Positions 1-7,803 are shown, numbered from the stretch's first letter. The stretch is DNA of 9,742 bases from an uncultured Bdellovibrio sp. (GCF_946478835.1 NZ_CAMLDV010000133.1:1-9742); one strand, 5' to 3'. A program made the numbers and translations. The notes: generated by a model from the sequence alone, not told the origin.

Positions 1-189
1 CAAAACAAAGGTTTCGACGGCCGGGTTAACTACAACATGGGATTTAAAGAACAAATCGTGTTCCCTGAGATCAACTACGATAAGGTTGATAAAACTCGCG
101 GTATGAACATCACTATTTGTACAACTGCTAAAAACGACGCTGAGGGCAGAGCGCTTCTTGAAGCACTTGGCATGCCCTTCAGAAAGTAA
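1..189 (+). CDS. rplE: 50S ribosomal protein L5, C-terminal part (5' end outside window)
   Basis: The first 62 codons visible form an open frame that ends in TAA at 187-189. The translated end carries the L5 C-terminal signature: a [15 protein letters not shown] stretch, then [13 protein letters not shown], a [19 protein letters not shown] segment and the terminal GMPFRK. L5 binds 5S rRNA and sits in the central protuberance of the large subunit, contacting the small subunit. The N-terminal two thirds lie upstream of the window. Position directly before rpsN matches the usual spc operon order (rplN-rplX-rplE-rpsN). Identity is near certain; only the upstream part cannot be judged. Confidence 0.96.
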   Translation, partial: QNKGFDGRVNYNMGFKEQIVFPEINYDKVDKTRGMNITICTTAKNDAEGRALLEALGMPFRK

Positions 190-201
190 GAGGGGTGTCA
201 C

Positions 202-507
202 TTGGCTCGTAAATCAAGCATCGTAAAAAACAATAAAAGAAAAGAGCTTTCTAAGCGTTACGCTCAATACAGAGCTGAACTTAGAGAGAAAGCTGTCGAT
301 ATGAAACTTTCTGACGAAGAAAGAGCTACAGCTCGTAAGAAGCTTCAAGCTCTTCCTAAGAATACGAATCCAAACCGCGTTATCACTCGCTGTGAAATTT
401 CTGGTCGCCCTCGTGGTAACTACAGAAAATTCGGTTTGTCTCGTATCGCTTTCAGACAATTGGCCCTTGACGGTAAATTGCCTGGCGTAACGAAAGCTAG
501 CTGGTAA
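202..507 (+). CDS. rpsN: 30S ribosomal protein S14, long zinc-free form
   Basis: This 101-residue protein begins [13 protein letters not shown] and ends [10 protein letters not shown], with the diagnostic [19 protein letters not shown] block around residues 63-81. S14 is a late-assembling protein of the 30S head. The length and the lack of paired CxxC motifs (only one Cys is visible) make it the long zinc-independent (C-minus) type rather than the short 61-residue zinc type. The start is TTG at 202: it lies six bases after AGGGG (191-195), and the residues following it match the family N-terminus exactly, so no other start fits. It follows rplE by 12 nt and precedes rpsH by 10 nt. Confidence 0.97.
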   Translation: MARKSSIVKNNKRKELSKRYAQYRAELREKAVDMKLSDEERATARKKLQALPKNTNPNRVITRCEISGRPRGNYRKFGLSRIAFRQLALDGKLPGVTKASW

Positions 508-517
508 GAGGATCACT

Positions 518-907
518 ATGGATACAATTTCTCAGTTCCTTACAATGATTAGAAATGCTGGAGCAGCGAAACACGAAAAAGTGGATCTTCCTGCTTCAAA
601 AGTAAGAGCGGGTATTGCTCAAATCCTCGTTAACGAAGGTTTGATCAGAAGCTTCAAAGTCGCTAAAGATAGCAAACAAGGCATCATGCGTGTTTACTTG
701 AAATACGACGAAGCTGGAAACCATGTGATCAATTCTATCGACCGCGTATCACGCCCAGGTCGTAGAGTTTATATTAAATCTGACAAAATTCCTGTAGTTC
801 GTTCTGGAATGGGTATGTCCATTATCAGCACAAGCAAAGGAATCATGAGCGGTAAGCAAGCTACTGAGGCTAAACTCGGTGGCGAATTGCTTGCGACACT
901 TTGGTAG
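518..907 (+). CDS. rpsH: 30S ribosomal protein S8
   Basis: The 129-residue product starts MDTISQFLTMIRNA, close to the family's MxMxDPIxDMLTRIRNA, and has the C-terminal block SGMGMSIISTSKGIMSGKQA (about residues 96-115) that holds the rRNA-contact loop of S8, followed by GGELLATLW at the end. S8 binds helix 21 of 16S rRNA early in 30S assembly; in E. coli it also represses the spc operon by binding near rplE, a site that would lie outside this window. ATG 518 has GAGG just upstream at 508-511. The neighbours are rpsN and rplF, both separated by 7-10 nt. Confidence 0.97.
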   Translation: MDTISQFLTMIRNAGAAKHEKVDLPASKVRAGIAQILVNEGLIRSFKVAKDSKQGIMRVYLKYDEAGNHVINSIDRVSRPGRRVYIKSDKIPVVRSGMGMSIISTSKGIMSGKQATEAKLGGELLATLW

Positions 908-914
908 GTGAAAA

Positions 915-1457
915 ATGTCACGTATTGGAAAAGCACCCGTTGTTTTTGATAACACAGTACAAGTAAGCGTTTCACCTGCTAACGAAGTTCTCGTTAAAGG
1001 TGCGAAGTCTTCTTTGAAAATTGGCATGCAACCAAACATCACTGCAAAAGTAGAAGGTGGAAAAGTTGTATTGACTCGCAAAGATGACTCTAAAGAAACT
1101 CGTGCATTGCACGGTCTTTACAGAGCGCTTATTCAAAATGCCGTAACTGGCGTAACAAAAGGTTTCACTAAGGGCCTTGAACTTCATGGGGTCGGTTACC
1201 GTGCAAACGTAGCTGGCAAGAAATTGGAACTTTCTTTAGGTTTCTCTCACCCAGTGATCTTCGACATCCCTGAAGGAATCGAGATCAAAGTTGACAAGCA
1301 AACTGCACTTTCGATCACTGGCCCAAGCAAAGAGCTTGTTGGACAAGTAGCGGCGAAAATTCGCTCTTTCCGTCCACCTGAGCCTTATCTTGCAAAAGGT
1401 GTTCGTTACGCTGGTGAGCATATCAGACGTAAAGCTGGTAAGTCGGCTGGTAAATAA
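915..1457 (+). CDS. rplF: 50S ribosomal protein L6
   Basis: The product has 180 residues, the typical L6 length (about 177). It begins MSRIGKAPV and shows the two-fold L6 repeat; the first half contains TRALHGLYRALIQNAVTGVTKGF-type sequence near residues 62-84 and the C-terminal signature PEPYLAKGVRYAGEHIRRK lies near residues 155-173. L6 binds helix 97 of 23S rRNA near the sarcin-ricin loop and the elongation-factor binding region. The RBS AGGTG at 906-910 overlaps the rpsH stop, so translation is probably coupled. The gene is followed by rplR after 12 nt. Confidence 0.97.
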   Translation: MSRIGKAPVVFDNTVQVSVSPANEVLVKGAKSSLKIGMQPNITAKVEGGKVVLTRKDDSKETRALHGLYRALIQNAVTGVTKGFTKGLELHGVGYRANVAGKKLELSLGFSHPVIFDIPEGIEIKVDKQTALSITGPSKELVGQVAAKIRSFRPPEPYLAKGVRYAGEHIRRKAGKSAGK

Positions 1458-1469
1458 TTGAGGTAATGT

Positions 1470-1835
1470 ATGAAAATTAAAGTAAGCAAACATACTAGTG
1501 ATAGAAAAGCGAACCGCCTCAAGAAGAAAATCAGAATCCGCAAGACTGTAAACGGTACTGCGGAAAGACCTCGTCTTTGCGTATTCCGTAGCGGTAAGCA
1601 CATGTACGCTCAGATCATCAATGACGTTGCGGGCACTACTTTGGTAGCTGTCTCTTCTCTTGGTAAAGAGGACAAATCTGGTATCGACATGGCGAAACTT
1701 GTTGGTATGGAAGTAGCAAAAGCCGCTTCTTCTAAAAACATCAAAGATGTGGTTTTCGACCGTAACGGATACCTGTACCACGGACGTGTTAAATCTCTAG
1801 CTGAAGGCGCTCGTGAGGGCGGCCTTAATTTCTAA
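1470..1835 (+). CDS. rplR: 50S ribosomal protein L18
   Basis: This 121-residue protein is highly basic at its N-terminus (lysine- and arginine-rich residues 1-35), then has [20 protein letters not shown] and the C-terminal signature [25 protein letters not shown], split here into its two parts by eye ([10 protein letters not shown] at about 97-106, [11 protein letters not shown] at the end). L18 binds 5S rRNA together with L5 and L25-type proteins and anchors it in the central protuberance. The start at ATG 1470 has GAGG at 1460-1463. The length (E. coli 117) and position between rplF and rpsE are canonical. Confidence 0.97.
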   Translation: MKIKVSKHTSDRKANRLKKKIRIRKTVNGTAERPRLCVFRSGKHMYAQIINDVAGTTLVAVSSLGKEDKSGIDMAKLVGMEVAKAASSKNIKDVVFDRNGYLYHGRVKSLAEGAREGGLNF

Positions 1836-1845
1836 GGAGTGATGT

Positions 1846-2304
1846 GTGGAGAAAGTTCAAGCTCAAGCAGCTGAATTAGAAGAGCGTGTAGTAGCGATCA
1901 ACCGCGTAACGAAAGTTGTTAAGGGTGGTCGTCGCTTCTCTTTCGCAGCTCTAGTAGTAGTTGGAAACAAAGCCGGCGATGTTGGTTTTGGTTCTGGTAA
2001 AGCTGGAGAGGTTCCTGAGGCTATCGGTAAAGCAAGCAGATCTGCAAAAAAATCTGCTCGCTCTGTAACTTTGAAAGAAGGACGTACAATCCCTCACGAA
2101 GTTATCGGTAAATTCGGTGCCGCGAAAGTCATCATGAGACCAGCAGCTCCTGGTACTGGCGTGATCGCGGGTGGCGCGGTGCGTGCAGTTCTTGAGTCTG
2201 TAGGTGTAAAAGACATTCTTACTAAATGTGTTGGGACTCGTAACCCTCACAATGCCGTAAGAGCAACAATCGACGGCTTAAAGCAGTTGAAACAGCTTAA
2301 ATAG
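1846..2304 (+). CDS. rpsE: 30S ribosomal protein S5
   Basis: The product is 152 residues. It opens with a short acidic stretch, then [20 protein letters not shown] (residues 14-33), the S5 double-stranded-RNA-binding domain signature, followed by [17 protein letters not shown] and the C-terminal domain with [20 protein letters not shown] and [14 protein letters not shown]5 lies at the mRNA entry side and helps maintain decoding fidelity. Translation starts at GTG 1846, with AAGGAG at 1834-1839 overlapping the rplR stop; the residues after the GTG align with the family N-terminus. The protein is slightly shorter than E. coli S5 (167), mainly at the C-terminus. Confidence 0.97.
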   Translation: MEKVQAQAAELEERVVAINRVTKVVKGGRRFSFAALVVVGNKAGDVGFGSGKAGEVPEAIGKASRSAKKSARSVTLKEGRTIPHEVIGKFGAAKVIMRPAAPGTGVIAGGAVRAVLESVGVKDILTKCVGTRNPHNAVRATIDGLKQLKQLK

Positions 2305-2321
2305 TCGGACTGGTGGCAAAA

Positions 2322-2507
2322 ATGGCTAAAACATTCGTAGTAACATTGAAAAGATCAACGATTGCTTGCACTCAAGCACAAAAGGACGCGGTTCGCGTTC
2401 TTGGCTTGAAGAGACGTCATCACACTGTAGAAGTGAAAGACTCTCCAGCAGCACGTGGAAATATCATGAAAGTTCAGCATCTAGTTGATGTTGAAGTTAA
2501 GGGGTAA
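2322..2507 (+). CDS. rpmD: 50S ribosomal protein L30
   Basis: The 61-residue product [15 protein letters not shown]... matches bacterial L30 (about 60 residues, MAKTIKITxxRS...), including [29 protein letters not shown] sequence in the middle and a VDVEVKG end. L30 sits near the 5S rRNA/L5 side of the large subunit and is dispensable in some bacteria. Two in-frame starts exist: GTG 2313, giving MAKMAKTF, and ATG 2322, giving MAKTF. ATG is preferred because it gives the canonical family N-terminus and has GGTGG five bases upstream (2312-2316), while GTG 2313 has only a weak, too-close GGAC. The choice is not certain; an annotator may well use 2313. Confidence 0.93.
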   Translation: MAKTFVVTLKRSTIACTQAQKDAVRVLGLKRRHHTVEVKDSPAARGNIMKVQHLVDVEVKG

Positions 2508-2509
2508 TC

Positions 2510-2947
2510 ATGAGCTTGCTTAAAACATTGGCACCCAAAGCAGGATCTAAGCACGCTCCAAAAAGAATCGGTCGTGGTATCGGTTCTGGTATGGGCGGTA
2601 CATCGACAAAAGGTCACAAGGGTCAGTTAGCTCGTACGGGCGGTACTGTTCGCCGTGGCTTCGAGGGTGGTCAAACACCTTTGCATCGTCGTCTTCCTAA
2701 ATTTGGTTTTAGCAACGTCGCGTTTGCTAACAAATTTGAGATTGTTAATTTATCACAACTTGCTAAATTTTCTGGAGAAGTAACTCCTGAAACTCTACAC
2801 GCTGCTGGACTTGTATCTAAAGGCGCTGTTAAGATTTTGGGAAATGGCGAGCTTAAAGCAGCTTTGACTGTAAAAGCTCACAAATTTTCAGAAAGCGCTA
2901 AGAAAGCTATTGAAGCTGCTGGCGGCAAAGTCGAGGTAATTAAATAG
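2510..2947 (+). CDS. rplO: 50S ribosomal protein L15
   Basis: The 145-residue protein starts [23 protein letters not shown], followed by the Gly-rich extended arm with [18 protein letters not shown] and [20 protein letters not shown] (about residues 26-67), which threads into 23S rRNA in L15. The C-terminal globular half ends [14 protein letters not shown], the family's usual terminus. L15 is a late assembly protein of the large subunit. The start ATG 2510 follows the rpmD stop by two bases with AAGGGG (2499-2504) as ribosome-binding site inside rpmD. Its TAG stop overlaps the secY GTG start by one base. Confidence 0.97.
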   Translation: MSLLKTLAPKAGSKHAPKRIGRGIGSGMGGTSTKGHKGQLARTGGTVRRGFEGGQTPLHRRLPKFGFSNVAFANKFEIVNLSQLAKFSGEVTPETLHAAGLVSKGAVKILGNGELKAALTVKAHKFSESAKKAIEAAGGKVEVIK

Positions 2948-4272
2948 TGTCTGCAATTGAGAGCATCGCAAAGAATTCTGATCTTCGTAAACGCATCTTG
3001 TTCACTTTGGCTATGTTGGCTATTTACAGAATTGGTGTACACGTTCCGACTCCTGGAGTTGATGGAACTGCTGTATTGTCATTCTTCCAAGCTCAGAGCC
3101 GCGGGATCTTTGGTTTATTTAACACCTTCACGGGTGGTGCTCTCTCCCAATTCAGCGTTTTCGCATTGGGAATCATGCCGTACATTTCGGCGTCCATCAT
3201 CTTCCAACTTTTGACTTCAGCGATTCCATACTTGGAAGCATTGAAGAAAGAAGGGGAGCAAGGGCGCCGTAAAATCAATCAGTACACTCGTTATGCAACA
3301 GTAGCCTTGGCAGTTGTTCAAGGTTACGGCATCAGCAGCTGGTTGATGAACTCTACAAGTCCTGAGGGGCACGCTCTAGTGACGGCTCCGACGGTGGCTT
3401 TCTTGCCGTTCCAAATCATGACTATCATCACATTGACAGCAGGTACTTGCTTCATCATGTGGTTGGGCGAGCAAATCACTGAAAGAGGAATCGGTAACGG
3501 TTCTTCACTTATCATCTTCACTGGTATCGCAGCAGCAATTCCTGGCGGCGCTCAACAAATTTGGGAGCTTGTTCGCACAGGTGAAATGCGTTTCGCATTG
3601 GCGCTTCTATTGATCCTTTTCATGATCGCGATCATTGCGGCTGTTATCTATATGGAAGTGGCGCAACGTCGTATCACTGTCCAGTATTCACAAAGACAAG
3701 GTGGCGGAATGCAGTCAATGCAAACTCCAACAAGCCACTTGCCTATTAAAATCAATTTCTCTGGGGTTATCCCACCAATCTTCGCGAGCTCTTTGTTGAT
3801 GTTCCCGGCGACAATGGCTCAGTTCGTACAAACACCTTGGTTGAAGGCGTTGCAGGAGTCTTTGAATCCTTCTGGAACTATCTTCAATATCATGTTCGTG
3901 GCTTTGATCGTGTTCTTCTCGTTCTTCTATACGGAGATCGTGTTCAATCCAAACGACGTAGCTGACAACCTCAAAAAGTATGGCGGTTTCATTCCTGGCG
4001 TTCGCGCTGGTAAGAGTACGTCTGACTACATCCAAAAGGTTCTTGAGCGCGTCAACGTTCTTGGTTGTATTTATCTTTGCACGATCTGTATTTTGCCAGG
4101 AATCATGACTACTCAGTTCAACGTGCCTTTCCATTTCGGTGGAACAAGCTTGTTGATCCTAGTAGGGGTTGCTTTGGATACGGCTCAACAGATCCAATCT
4201 CATATGATCACTCAAAAATATGAGGGCTTCTTAAAAGGAGCTAAGATCCGTAGCAGAAGGGTTCAGTTCTAA
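2947..4272 (+). CDS. secY: Protein translocase channel subunit SecY
   Basis: SecY forms the inner-membrane channel of the Sec translocon, with SecE and SecG, for secreted and membrane proteins. The 441-residue length equals the family norm. Visible marks are [24 protein letters not shown] (residues 16-39, family signature, quoted here only as its region), a plug region around 55-70, [17 protein letters not shown] near 73-89, [11 protein letters not shown] near 181-191, and [18 protein letters not shown] near 334-351. Ten hydrophobic segments can be placed near 17-35, 68-90, 115-135, 152-172, 182-200, 214-236, 270-292, 312-332, 368-388 and 396-412. Translation starts at GTG 2947 in the overlap TAGTG with rplO, with GAGG at 2933-2936, so coupling is likely. 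Confidence 0.97.
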   Translation: MSAIESIAKNSDLRKRILFTLAMLAIYRIGVHVPTPGVDGTAVLSFFQAQSRGIFGLFNTFTGGALSQFSVFALGIMPYISASIIFQLLTSAIPYLEALKKEGEQGRRKINQYTRYATVALAVVQGYGISSWLMNSTSPEGHALVTAPTVAFLPFQIMTIITLTAGTCFIMWLGEQITERGIGNGSSLIIFTGIAAAIPGGAQQIWELVRTGEMRFALALLLILFMIAIIAAVIYMEVAQRRITVQYSQRQGGGMQSMQTPTSHLPIKINFSGVIPPIFASSLLMFPATMAQFVQTPWLKALQESLNPSGTIFNIMFVALIVFFSFFYTEIVFNPNDVADNLKKYGGFIPGVRAGKSTSDYIQKVLERVNVLGCIYLCTICILPGIMTTQFNVPFHFGGTSLLILVGVALDTAQQIQSHMITQKYEGFLKGAKIRSRRVQF

Positions 4273-4907
4273 TGAACTTGATCCTCTTTGGAGCCCCCGG
4301 GGCCGGTAAAGGTACTCAGTCTGAATTGCTCATTAAGCGCTTGGGAATGACTCAGATCAGCACAGGCGATTTATTCAGAGCGGCAATCAAAGGCCAGACG
4401 GACCTCGGAAAAAAAGCCCAAGAGTATATGGATAAGGGTCAACTTGTGCCAGATAGCATTGTTATCGGCATGGTTGAGGAAGTCCTTCAAAAAGGTGTGA
4501 AAAACATCATTTTAGATGGTTTCCCTAGAACTGTGGCGCAAGCCCAGGCTTTAGATGAATTGTTAGTTAAAATGAATCTTTCTATCGGAAAAGCTATTTT
4601 TCTCGAAGTTCCGATGAAGATTTTGATGGATCGACTGACGGGTAGACGTGTCTGTAAAAATTGCGGAACCGTATACCATATCGTTAGCAAGCCTACCAAG
4701 ACGGAAGGCAAATGTGATGTTTGTGGGGGAGAAGTCATTCAACGTAATGACGACAAAGCCGATGTGATCGAGACTCGTCTTAAAACCTACGAAGAATTCA
4801 CAAGCCCTTTAAAAGAGTTTTATAAAAAAGCAGGAAAGTACATTGAACTGGACGGCAATAGAGGCACCGAGGAAGTCTATTCAGAGATCGAAAAAATAAT
4901 AAAATAA
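4272..4907 (+). CDS. adk: Adenylate kinase with zinc-type LID domain
   Basis: Adenylate kinase interconverts ATP + AMP and 2 ADP in the cytoplasm. The P-loop GAPGAGKGT is at residues 7-15, the AMP-site STGDLFR at 30-36, DGFPR at 82-86 and the LID arginines at 125-126 (TGRRVC). The LID carries four cysteines in two CxxC pairs (C128, C131, C148, C151), so it is of the structural-zinc type seen in Gram-positive enzymes, not the hydrogen-bonded type of E. coli. Length 211 is normal for the long form. Its ATG overlaps the secY stop (TAATG), with AGAAGGG at 4255-4261 as RBS. secY-adk linkage is common; map and infA are not present after it. Confidence 0.96.
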   Translation: MNLILFGAPGAGKGTQSELLIKRLGMTQISTGDLFRAAIKGQTDLGKKAQEYMDKGQLVPDSIVIGMVEEVLQKGVKNIILDGFPRTVAQAQALDELLVKMNLSIGKAIFLEVPMKILMDRLTGRRVCKNCGTVYHIVSKPTKTEGKCDVCGGEVIQRNDDKADVIETRLKTYEEFTSPLKEFYKKAGKYIELDGNRGTEEVYSEIEKIIK

Positions 4908-4925
4908 GACGGCTGTATTATTTTT
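4892..4925 (+). terminator. A/T-only hairpin over the adk stop codon (possible weak terminator or attenuator)
   Basis: AAAAATAATA (4892-4901) and TATTATTTTT (4916-4925) are exact reverse complements, ten base pairs, separated by a 14-nt loop that contains the adk stop codon. The right arm is U-rich. There are no G-C pairs, so a strong intrinsic terminator is unlikely; an attenuator or 3'-end stabilising stem between adk and the alpha-operon genes is possible. The inverted repeat is seen directly; the function is inference. Confidence 0.35.
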
Positions 4926-5033
4926 ATCTCTAGACTTTAATGTTTATCGGTGTTAGCGTGCCGAACCGCGTTCGTGTTTTTGCTGGTATTTTCGTCCTTT
5001 TTTGGGATGAAACTAAGCGTATGGGAAGACATT
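4908..5033 (+). promoter_or_regulatory. 126-nt gap before rpmJ; possible alpha-operon leader
   Basis: This is the only sizeable gap upstream of the alpha-operon genes, since rpmJ and rpsM are two bases apart. It contains a short perfect stem CGAAC-CGC-GTTCG (4962-4974) followed by TGTTTTT, and an ATG-initiated 38-codon frame (4940-5056) without a visible ribosome-binding site. No convincing sigma-70 promoter is recognisable by eye. If the operon has its own promoter or an S4-responsive leader, this is where it must lie; the E. coli arrangement, with the S4 site directly before rpsM, has no room here. Function is inferred from position only. Confidence 0.3.
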
Positions 5034-5147
5034 ATGAAAGTAAGACCATCAGTTAAGAAGATCTGTAACAAATGTAAAGTTATTAAAAGAAAAGGCGTTA
5101 TTCGCGTTATCTGTGAAAACCCTAAACATAAGCAAAGGCAGGGCTAA
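5034..5147 (+). CDS. rpmJ: 50S ribosomal protein L36, zinc-binding form
   Basis: The 37-residue product [16 protein letters not shown]... is the standard L36, a zinc-ribbon protein of the large subunit. Its metal ligands are all present: C11, C14, C27 and H32, in CNKC and CENPKH, so it is the zinc-dependent (C-plus) form. The frame stays open further upstream to a GTG at 4950, but that extension has no resemblance to L36, whereas ATG 5034 gives the exact family length and has GGGAAG (5023-5028) upstream. It is two bases before rpsM and probably part of the same transcript. Confidence 0.97.
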   Translation: MKVRPSVKKICNKCKVIKRKGVIRVICENPKHKQRQG

Positions 5148-5149
5148 TC

Positions 5150-5524
5150 ATGGCACGTATCCTTGGTGTCGACTTACCTAGAAATAAACGCGTTGAAATC
5201 GCGTTGACTTATATTTACGGCATTGGTCGTCCTCGCGCGGCTATGATTTGCAAGCAAGTAGGCATTCCTCACGAATTGAGAACTGAAGGCCTTACGGATG
5301 AGCACATTGCTAAAATCCGTGGCATCATCGAGCAAAACTTCAAAGTTGAAGGTGATTTGCGTCGTGAAATCGGTTTGTCTATCAAGCGTCTTATGGACCT
5401 CAACTGCTACCGTGGTATCCGTCATCGTAAAGGCTTGCCTGTACGTGGTCAGAACACTCGTTCTAACGCCCGTACTCGTAAAGGTCCTAAGAAGACGGTA
5501 GCTAACAAGAAAAAAGCCGTATAA
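5150..5524 (+). CDS. rpsM: 30S ribosomal protein S13
   Basis: The product has 124 residues and begins [26 protein letters not shown], the S13 N-terminal helix-two-turn-helix region, with the IYGIGRPRA motif near 22-30. The C-terminal signature [26 protein letters not shown] starts near residue 88, followed by a lysine-rich tail that reaches toward the P-site tRNA. S13 sits in the 30S head and forms bridges to the large subunit via L5. ATG 5150 lies two bases after the rpmJ stop. Length and gene order (rpmJ-rpsM-rpsK-rpsD-rpoA-rplQ) are canonical. Confidence 0.97.
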   Translation: MARILGVDLPRNKRVEIALTYIYGIGRPRAAMICKQVGIPHELRTEGLTDEHIAKIRGIIEQNFKVEGDLRREIGLSIKRLMDLNCYRGIRHRKGLPVRGQNTRSNARTRKGPKKTVANKKKAV

Positions 5525-5537
5525 AGGTAACTGACAG

Positions 5538-5936
5538 ATGAATACTGAAAATAAAGCAAAAACAGTTGCTAAGAAAAAAGTTAAAAGAAACGTTCCTCAA
5601 GGGAACTGCTATATCCAAGCTGGTTTCGGAAACGTTATCGTTACGATGACTGATCCAAACGGAGCTACGGTGTCTTGGTCCTCTGCTGGACACCTTGGTT
5701 TCAAAGGACGCCGTACAGGTACTCCTTATGCAGCACAGTCCGCGGCAGAAGACGCTGCAAAAAAAGCTATGGAAGCAGGCATGAAATCTGTGGACGTTTA
5801 TCTTAAAGGACCAGGCGCTGGTCGTGAACCTGCAATTCGTGCATTGGCAGCAACAGGCATGAGAATCTTGACTCTAAAAGATATCACACCTGTTCCACAT
5901 AACGGTTGCCGTCCACCTAAGCGTAGAAGAATTTAA
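5538..5936 (+). CDS. rpsK: 30S ribosomal protein S11
   Basis: The 132-residue product has a lysine-rich N-terminus (residues 1-22), then the S11 core with [21 protein letters not shown], a [18 protein letters not shown] block and the C-terminal signature [14 protein letters not shown] followed by [18 protein letters not shown]11 lies on the 30S platform near the E site and contacts the Shine-Dalgarno helix. The usual NNTIVT of the family reads GNVIVT here, a small local departure. The HNG segment whose Asn is converted to isoaspartate in E. coli S11 is conserved. ATG 5538 follows rpsM by 13 nt with AAGG at 5524-5527. Confidence 0.97.
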   Translation: MNTENKAKTVAKKKVKRNVPQGNCYIQAGFGNVIVTMTDPNGATVSWSSAGHLGFKGRRTGTPYAAQSAAEDAAKKAMEAGMKSVDVYLKGPGAGREPAIRALAATGMRILTLKDITPVPHNGCRPPKRRRI

Positions 5937-5948
5937 TAGGAGTATATC

Positions 5949-6575
5949 GTGAGCTGCATTAACGAAAGCGTTTGTAAGCTTTGCCGTCGCGAAAACGTGA
6001 AACTTTTCTTGAAGGGTGATCGTTGTTACACAGATAAGTGTTCTTTCGAAAGAAGACCTTATCCTCCAGGACAACATGGTCAATCTCGTTTGAAGTTCTC
6101 TGAATTTGCACTTCAATTGCGTGAAAAACAAAAAACTAAGAGATACTACGGTGTTTCTGAAAAACAATTTGTAAAATATGTATCTGAAGCCAACCGCTCA
6201 AAAGAATTGACTGGTACTGCGCTTCTTAAGTTCCTCGAGACAAGACTTGATAACGTTGTCTACTCTTTGGGATATGCTAACTCTCGTCGTGAAGCAAGGC
6301 AGCTTGTTAAACACAACCATTTCTTGTTGAATGGTAAGAGAGCTAACATTCCAAGCATCATTGTAAATAAGGGTGACGTTATTACAGTTGCGGAATCAAG
6401 CCGCGCAGTTGTTAAGATCCAAGCTGCTATTCAATCAGTAGCACGCAGATCTGTACCAGCTTGGCTTGAAGCTGATCATGCGAAATTCACTGGAACTGTT
6501 AAAGATCTTCCAAATCGTGAAGATGTAACAGTAGCAGTTGAAGAGAACATGATCGTTGAATACTACTCAAGATAA
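5949..6575 (+). CDS. rpsD: 30S ribosomal protein S4, zinc-binding form
   Basis: The 208-residue S4 initiates 30S assembly by binding the five-way junction of 16S rRNA, and in E. coli represses the alpha operon. Its N-terminus holds four cysteines, C9, C12, C26 and C31, in the same positions as the zinc-binding S4 of Thermus thermophilus, followed by [10 protein letters not shown]. The S4 RNA-binding domain is visible as [20 protein letters not shown] and [13 protein letters not shown] (about residues 96-131). The start is GTG 5949 with TAGGAG at 5937-5942. A zinc-type S4 next to a zinc-free S14 in one operon is a mixed set of paralog types. Confidence 0.97.
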   Translation: MSCINESVCKLCRRENVKLFLKGDRCYTDKCSFERRPYPPGQHGQSRLKFSEFALQLREKQKTKRYYGVSEKQFVKYVSEANRSKELTGTALLKFLETRLDNVVYSLGYANSRREARQLVKHNHFLLNGKRANIPSIIVNKGDVITVAESSRAVVKIQAAIQSVARRSVPAWLEADHAKFTGTVKDLPNREDVTVAVEENMIVEYYSR

Positions 6576-6595
6576 TTTTACCTCTCGGGGGAAGC

Positions 6596-7627
6596 ATGCA
6601 AGAGCACTATTATAAGTTCTGGAGAGAGATGATCAAACCAAAGGGATTTGAGGTTGATCGTGATACTCTTCGTGAAGATTACGCTAAATTCATTATCCGT
6701 CCCCTCGAAAGAGGCTTTGGGGTTACTCTTGGTAACTCCCTAAGAAGAATTCTTCTTAGTTCAATGATGGGTTCTGCAATTACAGCTGTTAAGTTTGAAG
6801 GCGTATTGCACGAGTTCACTACGATCCCAGACGTTCTTGAGGATGTAACTGACATCATCTTGAACCTTAAAGAAGTTCGCTTTAAACAGTACACTTCTGA
6901 CTCTGTTACTTTGAAAATCTCTAAAAAAGGTCCAGGTAAAGTAACTGCAGCAGATATCCAAACTTCAGATAAGATCGAGGTTCTAAACCCAGATCACCAT
7001 CTTGCAACTTTGGGTGCTAATGCAAACTTCAACGCCGAAATCATCGTGAGCTTCGGTCGTGGATATGTACCAGTAGAAAACAGAGAGACTGATCTTCCTG
7101 TAGGCTTTATCGGCGTTGACGCTCTTTACAGCCCTATCAGAAAGGTGAACTACAACGTTTCAAATGCGCGTGTTGGTCAAAGAACTGATTACGATGCATT
7201 GACTTTGGAAGTTTGGACTGATGGTTCATTGAAACCTGAAGAAGCTGTAGCTCTTTCATCTAAAATCATGAAAGAACAACTTCAGATCTTCCTTACTTTC
7301 GATGAAACTATGGAGCCAGCTGAAGAAGCTCGTGAAATGGGTTCTCCTTCATTGAATGAGAACTTGTTCCGCTCTGTAGACGATCTTGAGTTGTCTGTGC
7401 GTTCTGCAAACTGCTTGAAAAACGCTAACATCCGTTACATCGGTGAGTTGGTTGTTCGTTCAGAGGCAGAAATGCTTAAGACTAAAAACTTCGGTCGTAA
7501 GTCTCTTAACGAAATTAAAGAGATCTTGGGTGAGATGGGACTTAGCCTTGGTATGAAAATCGAAGGCTGGCCACCAGCAGGTTGGGATCCAAGCCAACCA
7601 CCTCAAAAAAGAGAATCTCAACAGTAA
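6596..7627 (+). CDS. rpoA: DNA-directed RNA polymerase subunit alpha
   Basis: RpoA dimerises to nucleate RNA polymerase assembly and contacts UP elements and activators. The N-terminal domain (about residues 1-236) contains [21 protein letters not shown] (36-56), HEFTTIPDV and [10 protein letters not shown] (154-163); a linker follows (about 237-255), and the C-terminal domain (about 256-330) has [18 protein letters not shown], whose R269, N272, C273 and K275 correspond to the DNA-contacting E. coli R265, N268, C269 and K271, and [13 protein letters not shown]. Length 343 is slightly above E. coli (329), with a longer N-terminal lead and a short [10 protein letters not shown] tail. ATG 6596 is chosen over in-frame ATG 6629 because the WREMIKP lead resembles myxobacterial RpoA; GGGGGA at 6587-6592 is close. 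Confidence 0.97.
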   Translation: MQEHYYKFWREMIKPKGFEVDRDTLREDYAKFIIRPLERGFGVTLGNSLRRILLSSMMGSAITAVKFEGVLHEFTTIPDVLEDVTDIILNLKEVRFKQYTSDSVTLKISKKGPGKVTAADIQTSDKIEVLNPDHHLATLGANANFNAEIIVSFGRGYVPVENRETDLPVGFIGVDALYSPIRKVNYNVSNARVGQRTDYDALTLEVWTDGSLKPEEAVALSSKIMKEQLQIFLTFDETMEPAEEAREMGSPSLNENLFRSVDDLELSVRSANCLKNANIRYIGELVVRSEAEMLKTKNFGRKSLNEIKEILGEMGLSLGMKIEGWPPAGWDPSQPPQKRESQQ

Positions 7628-7634
7628 TATTTTA

Positions 7635-7664
7635 AAAGGCATTCTGAGAAATCAGGATGCCTTT
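7635..7664 (+). terminator. Strong hairpin after rpoA without a U tract
   Basis: AAAGGCATTCTGA (7635-7647) pairs with TCAGGATGCCTTT (7652-7664) over 13 positions with a single T-G wobble, closing on the tetraloop GAAA (GNRA type). It lies eight bases after the rpoA stop. The following bases are CCAATT, so the run of U needed for efficient intrinsic termination is missing. It may be a leaky terminator, a processing site or a 3'-end stabiliser that separates rpoA from rplQ. The stem is plain in the sequence; its role is inferred. Confidence 0.6.
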
Positions 7665-7803
7665 CCAATTAAGAATTTCCAATGATGGTGTTCTAAACAG
7701 CGATTCCTGCGGGAGTTGCGGGGCAAGGAGCCCTTAAAAGTGACCCCTCGGGGTACTATCGTGCTGATACCTAGTCCGGTCAGTACGTTTAACGGAGAAT
7801 AAA
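7665..7803 (+). promoter_or_regulatory. Candidate structured leader of rplQ
   Basis: No gene fits between the rpoA hairpin and rplQ. The stretch is GC-rich in its middle and has several stems: GGGC/GCCC (7721-7724 with 7730-7733) enclosing AAGGA; or alternatively TTGC/GCAA (7716-7719 with 7723-7726) inside GGG/CCC; ACCC/GGGT with loop CTCG (7743-7754), extended by AGT/ACT across a bulged G; and CGTGCTGA/TCAGTACG (7760-7767 with 7780-7787) with one wobble and an inner CC/GG. CCCC at 7744-7747 can also pair with GGGG at 7720-7723, so some stems exclude others. The rplQ RBS GGAG is at 7794-7797. The pattern resembles an autoregulatory ribosomal-protein leader; this is inference. Confidence 0.45.

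Noticed and set aside
3715..4134. 139-codon open frame on the minus strand inside secY
   Set aside because: It lies wholly antisense to a conserved gene, has no RBS evidence and a composition that mirrors secY codons. The same reasoning applies to the minus-strand frames at 1236-1781 and 7810-8304.
4950..5033. In-frame 28-codon extension of rpmJ starting at GTG 4950
   Set aside because: L36 is about 37 residues in nearly all bacteria; the extension has no family likeness and the ATG at 5034 gives the exact N-terminus with an RBS.
7682..7696. Very short ORF (ATG ATG GTG TTC TAA) in the rplQ leader
   Set aside because: Four codons, no ribosome-binding site, no repeated regulatory codons; not supportable as a leader peptide.
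7700..7790. tRNA-like or c-di-GMP riboswitch-like element in the rpoA-rplQ gap
   Set aside because: The stems do not form a cloverleaf, there is no T-loop or CCA-type end, and no recognisable conserved GEMM core is present.
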